DNA of 64,000 nucleotides from Paramyrothecium sp. XJ0827 (Eukaryota > Ascomycota > Sordariomycetes > Hypocreales > Stachybotryaceae), in contig JAJFPB010000010.1 in assembly GCA_020881915.1 (NCBI GenBank), forward strand, positions 496,001 through 560,000, written 5' to 3'. The notes under the pieces were generated by a model. That model was not told the DNA's origin and did not search any database. It saw only the letters and a list, made by a program, of their open reading frames with translations. Every line of letters starts with the position of its first letter. Position 1 is the stretch's first letter. Of this stretch, positions 47,134 to 57,991 are shown in pieces. Position numbers and translations under genes: made by a program.

Positions 47134-48860
47134 ATGGCAGTCCTTTCACTAATCGGATTGAGCCCAGTCGGGCTTATTGGCCTGCTTGTTGCGACGGTAG
47201 GTTCTATATATCAGCCATGGACATTGTTTAAGTCGTGGCACTGATGATTCAACTCTAGCTGGGCTTGTACACTTTTGCGCGCAGCATTTACCGTGCTTTC
47301 TTTCACCCACTTGCCAAGGTCCCGGGACCGAAGTTATGGGCGATCAGCGACATACCCTACTTCTACTACTTGCTTCGTGGCGTATGGCCACATAAGCTGA
47401 GAACTCTGCACGATCGATATGGACCAGCTGTTAGATTTACATCAGAGGAGATCTCATTCATTACTTCGGACGCGTGGAAAGAAATCTATGGACACAAAAA
47501 TGATGCTACGAAGCTCTATGCGAAGGATCCCATGTTTTATACCGCTCCCCCGTCTGGACACCCAAGCCTGATGTTTGCCAACGATACCGATCACAAGCGA
47601 ATGCGTCGACTGGTATCCCACGCTTTCTCTGAAAAGGCTTTGCGCAACCAGGAGAAGACTATTAAGAAGTCAATAGATCTATTCATCGACAGTCTTTTGG
47701 TATTTGCCAAGGACCAGGAGGCCGTCGACGTGGTACGTTGGTTCAACTATTGCACCTTTGATCTGATCGGTGATCTTGCCTTTGGCGAGCCATTCGGCTG
47801 TTTGAACAGCCAAGGCTATCACCCGTGGATCGCAATGATCTTCAACTCTGTCGCCTTTGCCGCATGGGCCCAATTGCTCAAACGATATTCTCTTGAAGCG
47901 GCGGCGCTTGCCCTGGTGCCAAAGAGCGTAATTGAGGCCATGGAGGAACATGGAGCCTTGAGCAAAGCCACCACAATGCGCCGCTTGCAATCCGGGGACA
48001 CTAACAGGGAAGATTTCATGTCGTATATCCTGCGGCACAATGATGAAAAAGGCATGAGCGAGGGTGAGATTGTGGAGAATTCGAGTCTCTTCATCATAGC
48101 GGGCAGTGAAACTACGGCTACTCTGCTCAGTGGTGCTACTTTCCGGCTCTTACAAAACCCCAAGGCATACAACAAACTTGTTCACGAGATACGTTCAACC
48201 TTCAAAGCCGAGAATGAGATCAACTTTACCACTGTCAATGGACTCCAGTACATGCTTGCAGTCCTTGACGAGAGCATGCGAATGTGTAATTATGGCTGAT
48301 TCATACCGCTCGATAGTACGAAACTGACGCGTGATCTTTCTAGACCCTCCCATCCCGGTTGGCACTCCGCGAGTTGTTCCAGTGGGTGGCAGCGTGATTG
48401 AGGGATACTATCTCCCAGAAGGGGTGAGTGGAGAGCATCGAGGTTCTAGTAGATGTATCTTTTGCTGATCGAACGACAGACTTCAGTGAGCGTGTCCCAC
48501 TTATCTGCCTACTACTCGGAAGAGAACTGGACCGAGCCAGAGAACTTTGTACCAGAGAGGTTTCTTGGCGAGGCTCGGTACGCCAATGATGTGAGAAGCG
48601 TGCTGAATCCATTTTCGCTGGGGCCACGCAATTGCATTGGTAGAAAGTGAGAGCTCTTTCCTACATGATCAAAACCACGGAAATATTGACAGTCTTTTAG
48701 TTTGGCCTATGCCGAGATGAGGCTTATCTTGGCTCGTCTCCTGTGGAACTTTGACCTGGAGCTTCAGCCAGAATGTGCAAACTGGCACGAGCAGAAGATT
48801 CGTGGCTTTTGGGAAAAGGGAGAGCTCATGGTCAAGTTGAAGCGAGTCGAAAGATGTTGA
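47134..48860 (+). CDS. Cytochrome P450 monooxygenase, CYP65/TRI11-like
   Basis: Five exons: 47134-47196, 47259-48285, 48344-48423, 48480-48646 and 48701-48860, giving 498 residues. The N-terminal membrane segment (LIGLSPVGLIGLLVAT) is split off by intron 1. It is followed by RAFFHPLAKVPGPK, the I-helix motif AGSETT, the K-helix ExxR as ESMR just before intron 2, FVPERFLG, and the haem loop FSLGPRNCIGR with the Cys in exon 4. Overall resemblance is to isotrichodermin-C15-hydroxylase-like P450s (CYP65). An ER-anchored hydroxylase of unknown substrate. It lies more than 30 kb from the PKS, across the transposon, so membership in that cluster is not implied. Confidence 0.93.
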
Positions 48861-49718
48861 GCCTCCCGCAAAGTAGCATGAAACAAGAATGCGGCCACAA
48901 TACCTCATTTATAAACTGCTTAACTAGCCTCCGGACTGTTCGACACAGCATCATATCGATCAAGCATGGTGTCTGTTAAAGTAGACATAATGACATGAAC
49001 TCGAATGATATTAATTTCCTACACACGTTCGCATTAGGCTTGTTGTACTGAGTGTGAAATACTACTTGGGGTTTGAACCGTCCCTGTGTGCAATGACACA
49101 TCCTGCAAAACCTTGCATGCATTGGATTTGGTTTACGTATTCTGCAACTGAAGTTCAATTCAAGAAGAGAGTGTGCGGTCAGAGTTGTCAAGCGTTGTTT
49201 GCCCCTGCCAAAGTAAGTCTTGCTGTGGACTACGGTTACCTTACCATTTTTAAACTTAAACTACTTCTCAGCCTACGAGCCCACCACTGGTGTCTTGTCA
49301 GGGATAAAACACAAATATTACAGTTTTGAACACTAGATAGTATTATTGTTAGACTTTTTAGTGATTAAAACGGCGATATTACTGTTGTATCTCTTTTAAA
49401 ATACGGTGGGTGTGCTGCTATTTAACTATGAGATGTGGGACTTGTACAGCTAATCCAACGAGTTGTTTGAGAATTCGTTACCTCCGAGCCTCGTGCGAAG
49501 CATTGTCTAGAACTGGCGGGAGCAAACAAAAGAAACACAGGCAAACTTTGCAGCACATTCATTTCACATACGACAAGTGCCGATCCTAGTCTACATAGCA
49601 TAAATTCCACACTCATACACCGGGCACAAATTTAAGAGTTGAACATATTAAAATTGAGTAAAGAAGCTAATGATTGTGGCAATTTGCAGTAGAAAATACT
49701 CGATCAAGCTCCCAAGTC
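48861..49718. other. Intergenic region between converging genes, no gene seen
   Basis: AT-richer than its neighbours, with no coding frame recognised. It lies between the stop codons of the P450 and the amine oxidase. Confidence 0.6.
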
Positions 49719-51804
49719 TCAGTCGTCATTGTACCTAGGCACGGGATACCAGGAAGGATTGGCAGAGCTCAGATCAAAGGAGCCGCCCAGTGACTCAGAG
49801 CCATAAGTCTCAACAGCCGCCTCGTCGTCTACTTCCGTAATACGGATCTGCTGCCTCGTGGACATGGAGCTGTCACTGCGCTGGTAGTTCTGGGGTCGCA
49901 ATGTTATTCCAGCCTGTGAGCCTTGGAAGACAGTAACTGGTAGATCGTATGTATCGGGCATATGATGCATGCCAAGGTTGAAGTACAACACAAGGTCCTT
50001 TTGCTCGAGGTTCTCTCCGTTGAAGAAGCGGTTAAAATCGACATGTGACTTCTGGTTCCATGTTTGTGCGTCTGGGTGCGCAGACACTGGCTCGGAGTCC
50101 TTGCGTCGAAGTACATAGAGATGGTGCGAGGCCCAGTCAACAAGCTTTCCGAAGACGGTCGAGTTCTGGATCGTAAGGTGGACGGGGCTTCCCACGGAGG
50201 GGTAGATGCGGTATCCCGGGAACTCTCCGAATTCATTCGGCTTGTCCTTGTTTACGACAGAGTACGCGGTAGCAGCATTAGGTGCCCAATTGATCTTGCC
50301 CTGATCCTCAGTTTTGATGAAGCTTCGCTTGGCCTTCATCGTGTTGACGACTTTACCATCGGACCAGTCATAGACCTGAGAGTGGGGTACAAATTCCGTC
50401 TTAAGCACAGTGTTCTGTGTTCCCAGGACATCAAGGTCGACCTTGAAGTTCAAAACGTGATCGTGCATAGATCCGGAGAGTGTATCACGAATGCGGAAGC
50501 CGTACTCTGCGGCATTGGGCTCGTTGATGGAGTCAGAGGCCTGAATGTAACCGGAAGCTCGCACGAGAACCTGGATAGACCCATCATAGTGAAATTCGTA
50601 TGTAGTCTGGTAGTCGTAGTTGCCAATAGTGCTGACGCTGCGGACCATGAATGCAACATTCTTGGTGGCATGGTAGTACTGCCAGCTGAAGTGGCGGTTC
50701 ATTGGGTAGTCCTTGGGAAACTCGAATAGACAGAAAGCGTCGGTGTAAGTTGCGTAACTGGGGCAGTCGTATCCAGGAATCAGATTGAAGTTGGTGAAAT
50801 CGATGGTGACATCCAGGTAAGACGCGTAAGTCTGTTCCCAGTCCGGACCGGCGTAGTGCGCGAGAGCCTCTTGCATGGCAAGCTCGTAAACCACCCTCTC
50901 CCCTTTGAAGCGGACATCGTGAAGGGAAACTCCTGCAGGGCCGGTACTAACATAGAAGGTAAAATCCACTGATACAAGGTTAGCGCAGGATTGAGAACGA
51001 GGCTTAGACATGATGTAGCGTACTCCACGAAACATAGTTTTGCTCAGGGTCGAACTCGTGCCGAGCTCCATCTGGCAGAATGGTCACGGGGGGCGCTTTC
51101 TCGTCGTGAGCCAGCTCGTCTCCGTTCCACTTCATTTCCTCCTCGTAAGGCATATGCGGCGATAGACGTTGAGAGCTTGTTCTGTTTGCTCTCTCGTCGA
51201 TTGCCTCTCTGAGGCGAGCTTCGCGGCTTGTTTCAGAGCTGTTACCGCGACGGTTGCAGTTCTCATTGTCCAAGATAGACTGGCCATGGTTTACATATGC
51301 CAGGGGCATTGCCTTTGTCTTGTCACTGATGGGAAGTGGGCTTGTATTTGACCCAAGTTAGCTTGACATCAAATAGGAGCTGCTTGTGTGCACTCACCCA
51401 ACCATCCATTCTTGTTTATAGCAGCCAGCACCACCCATAGCACGGGCATAGCGCGGAGGCTTCGGCCCCTTACCATCCAAGTAGGCAGTTGCAGCCGTCT
51501 TGTTAGGAGCAAGCAGCCAGTAGCCATCGTTGTAGTCGAAGTACAACTCATCGGAACTTCGGACAGGTCAGCGGCGTTTCAGCTTTACGAGAGGCAATAC
51601 ATACATGGGTTGATCTCGCAGCCAATCGTACACAGACTCCATCTCGTCGAAGGTTATTCCCGCGAAAATGTTCTCGTGAGGCGCGGTGATAGGAAGGTAG
51701 GGTCCCTTCACATCCGCAGCGTCACGGGCGTGGACTCGCGCTGCCTGAACAATGGCAGACGCACCACTGATTGCCAGTGGGACGGCAGAAAGAATGACAC
51801 GCAT
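49719..51804 (-). CDS. Secreted copper amine oxidase (TPQ-dependent)
   Basis: Exons 51804-51605, 51556-51398, 51340-51024 and 50968-49719 give 641 residues, starting with a signal peptide (MRVILSAVPLAISGASA). GPLPIS and YVSWMDF (the latter formed across intron 3) are family landmarks. The probable catalytic base is Asp near 278 (YLD). The topaquinone precursor Tyr is near 343 in IGNYDYQ. Copper ligands are HDH near 394-396 and a His in GMHHMP. These enzymes oxidise primary amines to aldehydes with release of H2O2 and ammonia. The N-terminal domain looks shorter than in many fungal members. The same strand holds an MFS carrier gene upstream, and a flavin monooxygenase follows that. Confidence 0.92.
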
Positions 51805-53214
51805 TTTGAATGTTAGGCAGTGGGAAACGAATGAATGAGGCGTGGTCTACAAAATAATATGAAGAGGCCACGGGCATACTTATACACGGGCAACATCGCA
51901 CCATTGCGGAATACTTGACAAAATGAGCGAACAGTCAACGTGCCTTCGGACATCCCAATGGGGACACTCCTCGGCCTCTCGGGTCGGTCTCTGCACAGCC
52001 CTGAGAATATGCAGTAGGACGGCGTGGAATCCATGGTGGGCAGGATACAGGACTTGAATCCTTGTCCTGTCGACAGCTGAAGTTGCAAGGTAACCTAGTA
52101 GACATTGCCACGTGAGATTCCCAATTTCCAGTGAGCTTACTTGACCCTTGTGCCTGCATGATCGATGGCTCGCTGATGGGGGCGAAAACGTCGATACATC
52201 TAGATTTTGGAATCGCGCAATCAACTCGTCATTGAGACCATCTGTTCGTCCGCCGTAGAGTGAAAGGAAACATGACAGATGGGACACTGAGAATTTCCAA
52301 GCAGATTTTTCATTGCAGCCGGTTGTGCAAATTTCAGTCGCAGCTTGGCAACAGGCTCCCTTGGGTCTTGTCGCTGAGTCCTGTGCCGTATTCAACAGGG
52401 CTGTGTCGACCGTCGTCAGCCAGGCTTACCTCGCATCCATGCACATGCAGACGGGGGGTTCGAGACTTTTGTCTTGTAATTGTTCTTACAACTATAGGTA
52501 CGACGCCTCGAATTCGGTGAAGCAATGGCATTTGAGGGATGAGAAAAACGTAGCTGGCTCTGTCCAGTGTCTCAAGTAAACCTTGGCGATTTATTGGGCT
52601 TTGCTGAAAGGAATTATAAGCATAAATTTGAGCCTCAAAGATCGGCTCAATACTTCTTTGTGAGATTCCACCCACTATCGGGGACCTAGCCGAGCTGTCA
52701 GTGCGCAAGGATTCGGTTATGCATGTCGCGTTTCCGCGCCAGCCTTGCATACCCGGCGATGATTTATTGACGGGAACCGAGATTACATGACATGCCAAGG
52801 CCGCGGTAACCCTATACATCTACTCATGCATGCATGCCCCTAATTCCCAAGGAAAGGAAGCTGTGCAGCCACCAAAGGGACCAGCATGGATGTGTCTCCT
52901 ACGAAACTGTTCCAATCGATGATTAGGGGGGCTCCCAGCAGGGTAACATGAACGTACGACGTCGCTTGCTGTTCCTATTGATGGAATCATTCCATTCCGG
53001 TGGACTTGGCACGGCGTGTTTTTGTCCTCCAATCATTCTATTTACACTTCACCGCATGTTGCAGAACAAAGTTATGCTGCAGCAATCTATCGGATGATCG
53101 GATGACCGGGCTATTTGTAAAGAGAATGCAGCTCGGATCGAAGCTCCACCTGCTTTTTACAATACCCTTGCTCCCCTGAAAAGCACAGTACCATGATGGA
53201 GGGTGGGGGTTTCT
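51805..53214. other. Intergenic region, no gene seen
   Basis: About 1.4 kb. The overlapping frames on both strands show no domain and have no supporting splice structure. It contains the upstream region of the amine oxidase. Confidence 0.5.
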
Positions 53215-54874
53215 TCATGGCTGAACACTGTCCTCGTCATTATTCCCACGCAAGGAGTGCTTCGATTTGTCTTCCCGCTTATGCAACCATCGAAGGACGA
53301 AGGCGTTGATGATTAGGGCAACGGACATGGCAATCATGCTTGGGTATCCCAGAGGATAGCTGGGCGCCTGGACCTGTTGCCAGATGATAAGAGGCAGCCA
53401 GGCTTGGAAAACGTATGCCATTCCATTCATCGAGCCGATGACAAGAGCCCTTTCCTCATTGTCGCCGCTGCAAATCTCGTGTGCCCAAGCAAAAAGCAAC
53501 CCGCTGATGCCGCCACCAAATCCGGTGAGTAGGAAAGACGCCCATATCAATCCCTTTGGGACGTTCCAAACAGTTAGCGAGACATAGGCAACAATCTTGA
53601 CAAGGCCAGAGAACACTACGGCTGGCCACCGTGCTCCACGGAAGAGACTATCAGACGTCCACGCATATATCAAGGTCGTGATGATGGCGATGACCTCGGT
53701 CACGGTGGGGTAGATGTTGGCTTGACGAACCGAATAGCCTTCATCTTTGAGCCAGATCTGAAAAGCTGGCTGGCTTTGACCTCCGTTGCCATTGTTGAAG
53801 AGGATGTAAATCAGAGTGAGGCCGTATATGTGCCAGCTCGAGAAGATTTTCTTGAACTTCGACTTTGTGTAGGGTGACCTTTGCGCCCGCCCTTCAAGCT
53901 CCATACGTTTCTTGGCGAGAGCTATTTCGTCTTCAGTCAAGTACCAGATCTTGGTGATCTCGGGTAGATCAGGCATGAAGAAGAACCCAGAAATGGCAAT
54001 CGGAAGGGACACAACGGTGTTGGTGATGAACAGCCACTGCCACCCGTGAAAGCCATGGACACCATCAAGGTTATAAGCGCCAGCCATCAAGTAACCAGAC
54101 ACCATGGATCCCACATTCCCCATAGCGTGAAACAAACAAGATCGTTTCGCCAATTCGTCCTTTCGGTACCATGAACCAATGATGTACTGCATTCCTGGGT
54201 AGAAGGTGCTCTCGGCCAAGCCGATAAAGAAGCGGAGCACGTATAGTTGCGTTGTGTTGGTACATTTGGCAAGCAAGATTGTCATGACACTCCAAGCCAC
54301 CTGGATGTTGTCATCAGCTCAATGATCATACGGCTCTTCGTATAGTTGTTGACGTACCTCGCAGGTGGGAATCCATATGCTTGGGCGAATCCGGGTGAGT
54401 AGCATGTTACTATTTCCCATCAACAAGTGCAGCCCGAGGTCATGGGTATTGGGCGTACCTTGGAATCTCTCCAATAACATAGCCGACAGTCCAGGCCGTC
54501 TGCATGTAGTTCAGCTCATTCCCCCAAAGGCCCATGTCCTCTTTCATCCCCGAAATGAAAGCGTTGTTGATGTTAACCTGGTAATTGTTAGACGGTAGGT
54601 TCTGGAGCCACACGATTGCCGCTAAACTGACCTGGTCAAGATACTTGATAAAGTACCCCAACGATGCCAACGTCATCAGCGCTGCGTCCAGCTTGAAAAG
54701 GAACCGCCGCTCTTCTGGGGACTTGTCAAACGTATCCCAGAGGTATGACCTCCACGTTTTCTTGGGTACAACTTGGAGCACCTCGGGAACCGAGGCATGG
54801 GGATCCGTTGCGAGACTGCCGTCACTCAAATTTGCGACAGTTTCTGTCTCGCTCTTCTTTGTTGTGGTAGCCAT
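53215..54874 (-). CDS. MFS transporter of the Dal5/Liz1/Fen2 (anion:cation symporter) family
   Basis: Exons 54874-54632, 54577-54459, 54409-54358 and 54300-53215 give 499 residues. The N-terminal block KSPEERRFLFKLDAALM is followed by YFIKYLDQVNINNAF (formed across intron 1) and QTAWTVGYVIGEIPSN (across intron 2). Next come RFFIGLAESTFYPGMQ and SWYRKDELAKRS, all typical of allantoate/pantothenate/vitamin-type permeases. About twelve hydrophobic helices can be counted, with a soluble loop after helix six. It would import a small organic acid anion at the plasma membrane. It shares a 773-bp divergent promoter with an SsuD-like sulfonate monooxygenase, so a sulfonate is a reasonable substrate guess. 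Confidence 0.92.
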
Positions 54875-55647
54875 CTTGGGCTTGATAGTTTGGTAACCCT
54901 AGGAACGAATCAGAGAACAAGTTGAACTATCACTGAGGAATGAGCCACTCAACAAAGCGTGGCACAAGGCGATTCTTATTAATGATTGTTTGTTGCTCCA
55001 TATCTTGAGTCTACTGCCGTTATCGCCTGTGCCAAGCTACAAATTGGTTTCTTTTCACGCATGAAGGACCCCCAACTTCTCACAATACAACTCTGCAATG
55101 TCGTCAACGTCGATCTCAGCCATTTTCAATCTTCTTGCCGGTGAAATTCCGTGTTATCTCTCTGCAATCATTCAATGTCAGCAATTGCCGGTAAAGGATT
55201 GCGGGGACGGTGGTGGATGCGAGGGACTTGTTGGCAGGACCGCGAAAACACTTTGCACGAGTAATGCAGGGTGACAGTCTTAGCGATGGTCTAATTAAGG
55301 TGCCGCCACAGGGTCAGACAAGCATTGCGCCGTTGCTATTTGCTCAGGGATGTGCGGGGCGCGCGGTGCGGGCGAGTGACGTGATGATGCAAGAATATCG
55401 TGTGCTCAAGACGGGGTTTCCGAGCGACATCCCTCCCACCGAGCGACCGACAATTTGCCTCCTGTATCGGACTCTCGTCGGCTTTACTCCACTGACGTTG
55501 CAGCAGATATCAATAGTTTGAGGGGTTCGCTGAATAATAGGGCTGAGCGAGGATCGGCAGATAAAGGTTCGAGCAAGAGCTTCATGAATGCCTTTGAGTC
55601 CAACGAGTGTCATTTAGCCATCTGCTTGATACGTAAACCACGTCGCA
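54875..55647. promoter_or_regulatory. Divergent promoter between MFS carrier and SsuD-like monooxygenase
   Basis: 773 bp between two head-to-head start codons. No coding frame is convincing, so it probably contains the control elements of both genes. No specific operator was recognised. Confidence 0.5.
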
Positions 55648-56742
55648 ATGCCCGCAGAATTCATCAGTCTCACATATCCCAACGCTTCAAATGAGCTCAA
55701 TCCTATACCGGGCGCAGGGGTAGACCCTCAGTACCTGGTTCGCTATGCGAAAGCCCTGGACGATTATGGCTTCAGTTATACCCTGGTTCCATATGACTCG
55801 TCTTCTTTTGATCCTTGGACAATCGGCGCCACAATCGCAGCCGTCACCAAGAACATCAAAGTGATCATCGCGCTAAGACCAAACACCTTGTATCCCACTG
55901 TCGCGGCAAAGGCCCTTGCAACCCTTGACCAGCTCAGCTCAGGTCGTGTCGTTGTCCACTTCATCGCTGGGGGGAGCGATGCGGAGCAAGCAAAGGAGGG
56001 AGATTTTCTGAGCAAAGATGAGAGATACGGACGTCTTGAAGAATACATCAAGATTCTACGCCGAGCTTGGGAGTCCGAGGAACCTTTTGACTGGGAGGGG
56101 ACGCACTACAAGTTCAAGCAGTTCAGCAACCGCGTCCGACCAACCAACGGCACCATCCCGGTGTCCGTCGGTGGTTCATCCGATGAAGCTTATCGTATTG
56201 GTGGCGCACTGGCCGACATCTTCGGTCTATGGGGAGAGCCGCTGAAGGAGACCAAAGAACAAATCGATCGTATCTACGCTGCTGCTGATAAAGCAGGGCG
56301 GCCCGCGACCGACCGTCCCCGTATCTGGGTCACTTTCCGTCCCATCATTGCCGAGACTGAGGAGCTTGCCTGGGCCAAAGCGCACCGAACTCTGGACGCC
56401 CTCAAGAGCAACAGGGCTCAAGGCTTGGGTAAGGCGGCTCCTAATGCCCCGGCACCACAGAATGTGGGTTCACAGAGGTTGCTGGATATCGCAGCACGGG
56501 GTGAGGTCCAAGATCGAGCACTTTGGTATCCTACTGTGACTGCTACGAACGCTCGAGGTGCATCAACTGCGCTGGTGGGCAGTTATGAGACCGTTGTTGC
56601 CTCGATTCTGGATTATATTCAACTTGGAGCTGATCTAATCTCCATTAGAGGCTATGATAACTTCAACGACGCGGTTGATTACGGGCGGTATATTTTGCCG
56701 AGTGTTCGGGAACAGTTACAGAAGGATTCGGGAACCTCTTAG
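55648..56742 (+). CDS. Luciferase-like FMNH2-dependent monooxygenase, alkanesulfonate monooxygenase (SsuD) type
   Basis: Single exon, 364 residues, near the size of bacterial SsuD. A bacterial-luciferase TIM barrel is shown by DPQYLVRYAKALDDYGFSY, KVIIALRPNTLYPTVAAK, LDQLSSGRVVVHFIAGGSD, KDERYGRLEEYIKILRRAW and IPVSVGGSSDEAYRIG. SsuD-type enzymes use reduced FMN and O2 to cleave alkanesulfonates to aldehyde and sulfite. No partner flavin reductase gene is visible here. It has no intron and no signal. It is divergent from a Dal5-type carrier, which suggests joint uptake and desulfonation for sulfur supply. The intronless form and bacterial-type family raise the possibility of an old bacterial origin. 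Confidence 0.9.
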   Translation: MPAEFISLTYPNASNELNPIPGAGVDPQYLVRYAKALDDYGFSYTLVPYDSSSFDPWTIGATIAAVTKNIKVIIALRPNTLYPTVAAKALATLDQLSSGRVVVHFIAGGSDAEQAKEGDFLSKDERYGRLEEYIKILRRAWESEEPFDWEGTHYKFKQFSNRVRPTNGTIPVSVGGSSDEAYRIGGALADIFGLWGEPLKETKEQIDRIYAAADKAGRPATDRPRIWVTFRPIIAETEELAWAKAHRTLDALKSNRAQGLGKAAPNAPAPQNVGSQRLLDIAARGEVQDRALWYPTVTATNARGASTALVGSYETVVASILDYIQLGADLISIRGYDNFNDAVDYGRYILPSVREQLQKDSGTS

Positions 56743-57991
56743 GTTTTGGCAATTTAGAAACTTTTGATGTTTGAATACGACGTTGGTCTTACTGCGAATT
56801 TGGGTGAGCGATGAAATAATGCTAGATGGCAAGCCCCAAATTTGGCAGCATGGTCCATATTTAGAAACCCGCTTGCCTGTTTTTCCATATGCTCAACGTG
56901 ATAGCCGTTTTTACTATAGTTTATTAGACGACCGAAACATTAAATTCTCGGGATGACTTGTTACTAGGACTTGGCTAGTGTTTCTTGTAAACCATGCTGC
57001 CTATTCCAATCGCAGGTCAACTCAAGCTCCATGTGCTTTCATACACTAACTGATAATCTGCTTTTGTCGTGGTATGACCTTGGTGTAGCTGACGCGATAT
57101 AGCTGCTTAAACACAAGAATCAGCTTACGGTCTTCAGAGAGGGAGATTATATGATCTTCTATATGTATGTGTCGATTGCGAGAGTGGGCCTGAGATCAAA
57201 TACACTCTGCACTTGTATCCGCAAAGCTGTCGTCATGTCGAATGCCTATTCCCATGAACCGATCAAAAAATCTTCGCTGAAGCGGCTGACCAGCAGTTAA
57301 GCCGAGTATGTGCGGGGGAACTGCCGATTGCGATGTTCTAAGCAGCGAGAGCCTGGGGCACTTTGGATCTCACACCGGAGATCAGTATTAGCATTTTAGT
57401 CAGGAAACATGTATAGAATAAAGAACGAACAGCATCAAGCGAGTTGTTTTGATAATGATACTCCAAACCACACTATTTGCTCATGGAAGCCGTGATTGGC
57501 GATGGCTTTTTTGGTGATCTCGCTTAGCTTGGCATCGAAATCCAGCGCTTTTCTTTTTCAACGTGTTTTTGGCTGCACAAGAGCCTCATAGGACAGCATG
57601 ACTGAGACTTTTATGCATCTGGCTCTAATTGTTTTGCAGCCAATAAGCAAGACTGACCCGGCTAAGCAGCCTCGGTACCATGCGCGCCGTAGGCAGCCTC
57701 CGGGTTTCTACTTGATGAGAGCTGAGACAAAGCACCAATCAGAAGCCCATTTGTGGTGAGGCGCATTCGCAAGCCTCGTTGGGCAGATTCATTCTCAGCA
57801 CAGCCCACGATGGCTCCTAGATTGCTGATCTACCAACCTCAGCCGTGTCGGAATAGAGTCTGCTCTGTCTTTAACCAGTACCGCTCTTCAGTGCTGCAGT
57901 GAATGCATAATAACAGCAACAGAACGCTGGTAATCACACGAGATTGCAGTCCATCCAACCCCTCTTGGGCCGAAGCCTTGGAATAGGACCG
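56743..57991. other. Intergenic region, no gene seen
   Basis: About 1.25 kb with no frame of interest. The right part precedes the NACHT gene. Confidence 0.6.

Noticed and set aside
51880..52395. Minus-strand open frames of up to 171 codons
   Set aside because: No domain, Cys/Arg-rich chance composition, and overlapping frames on both strands of similar length.
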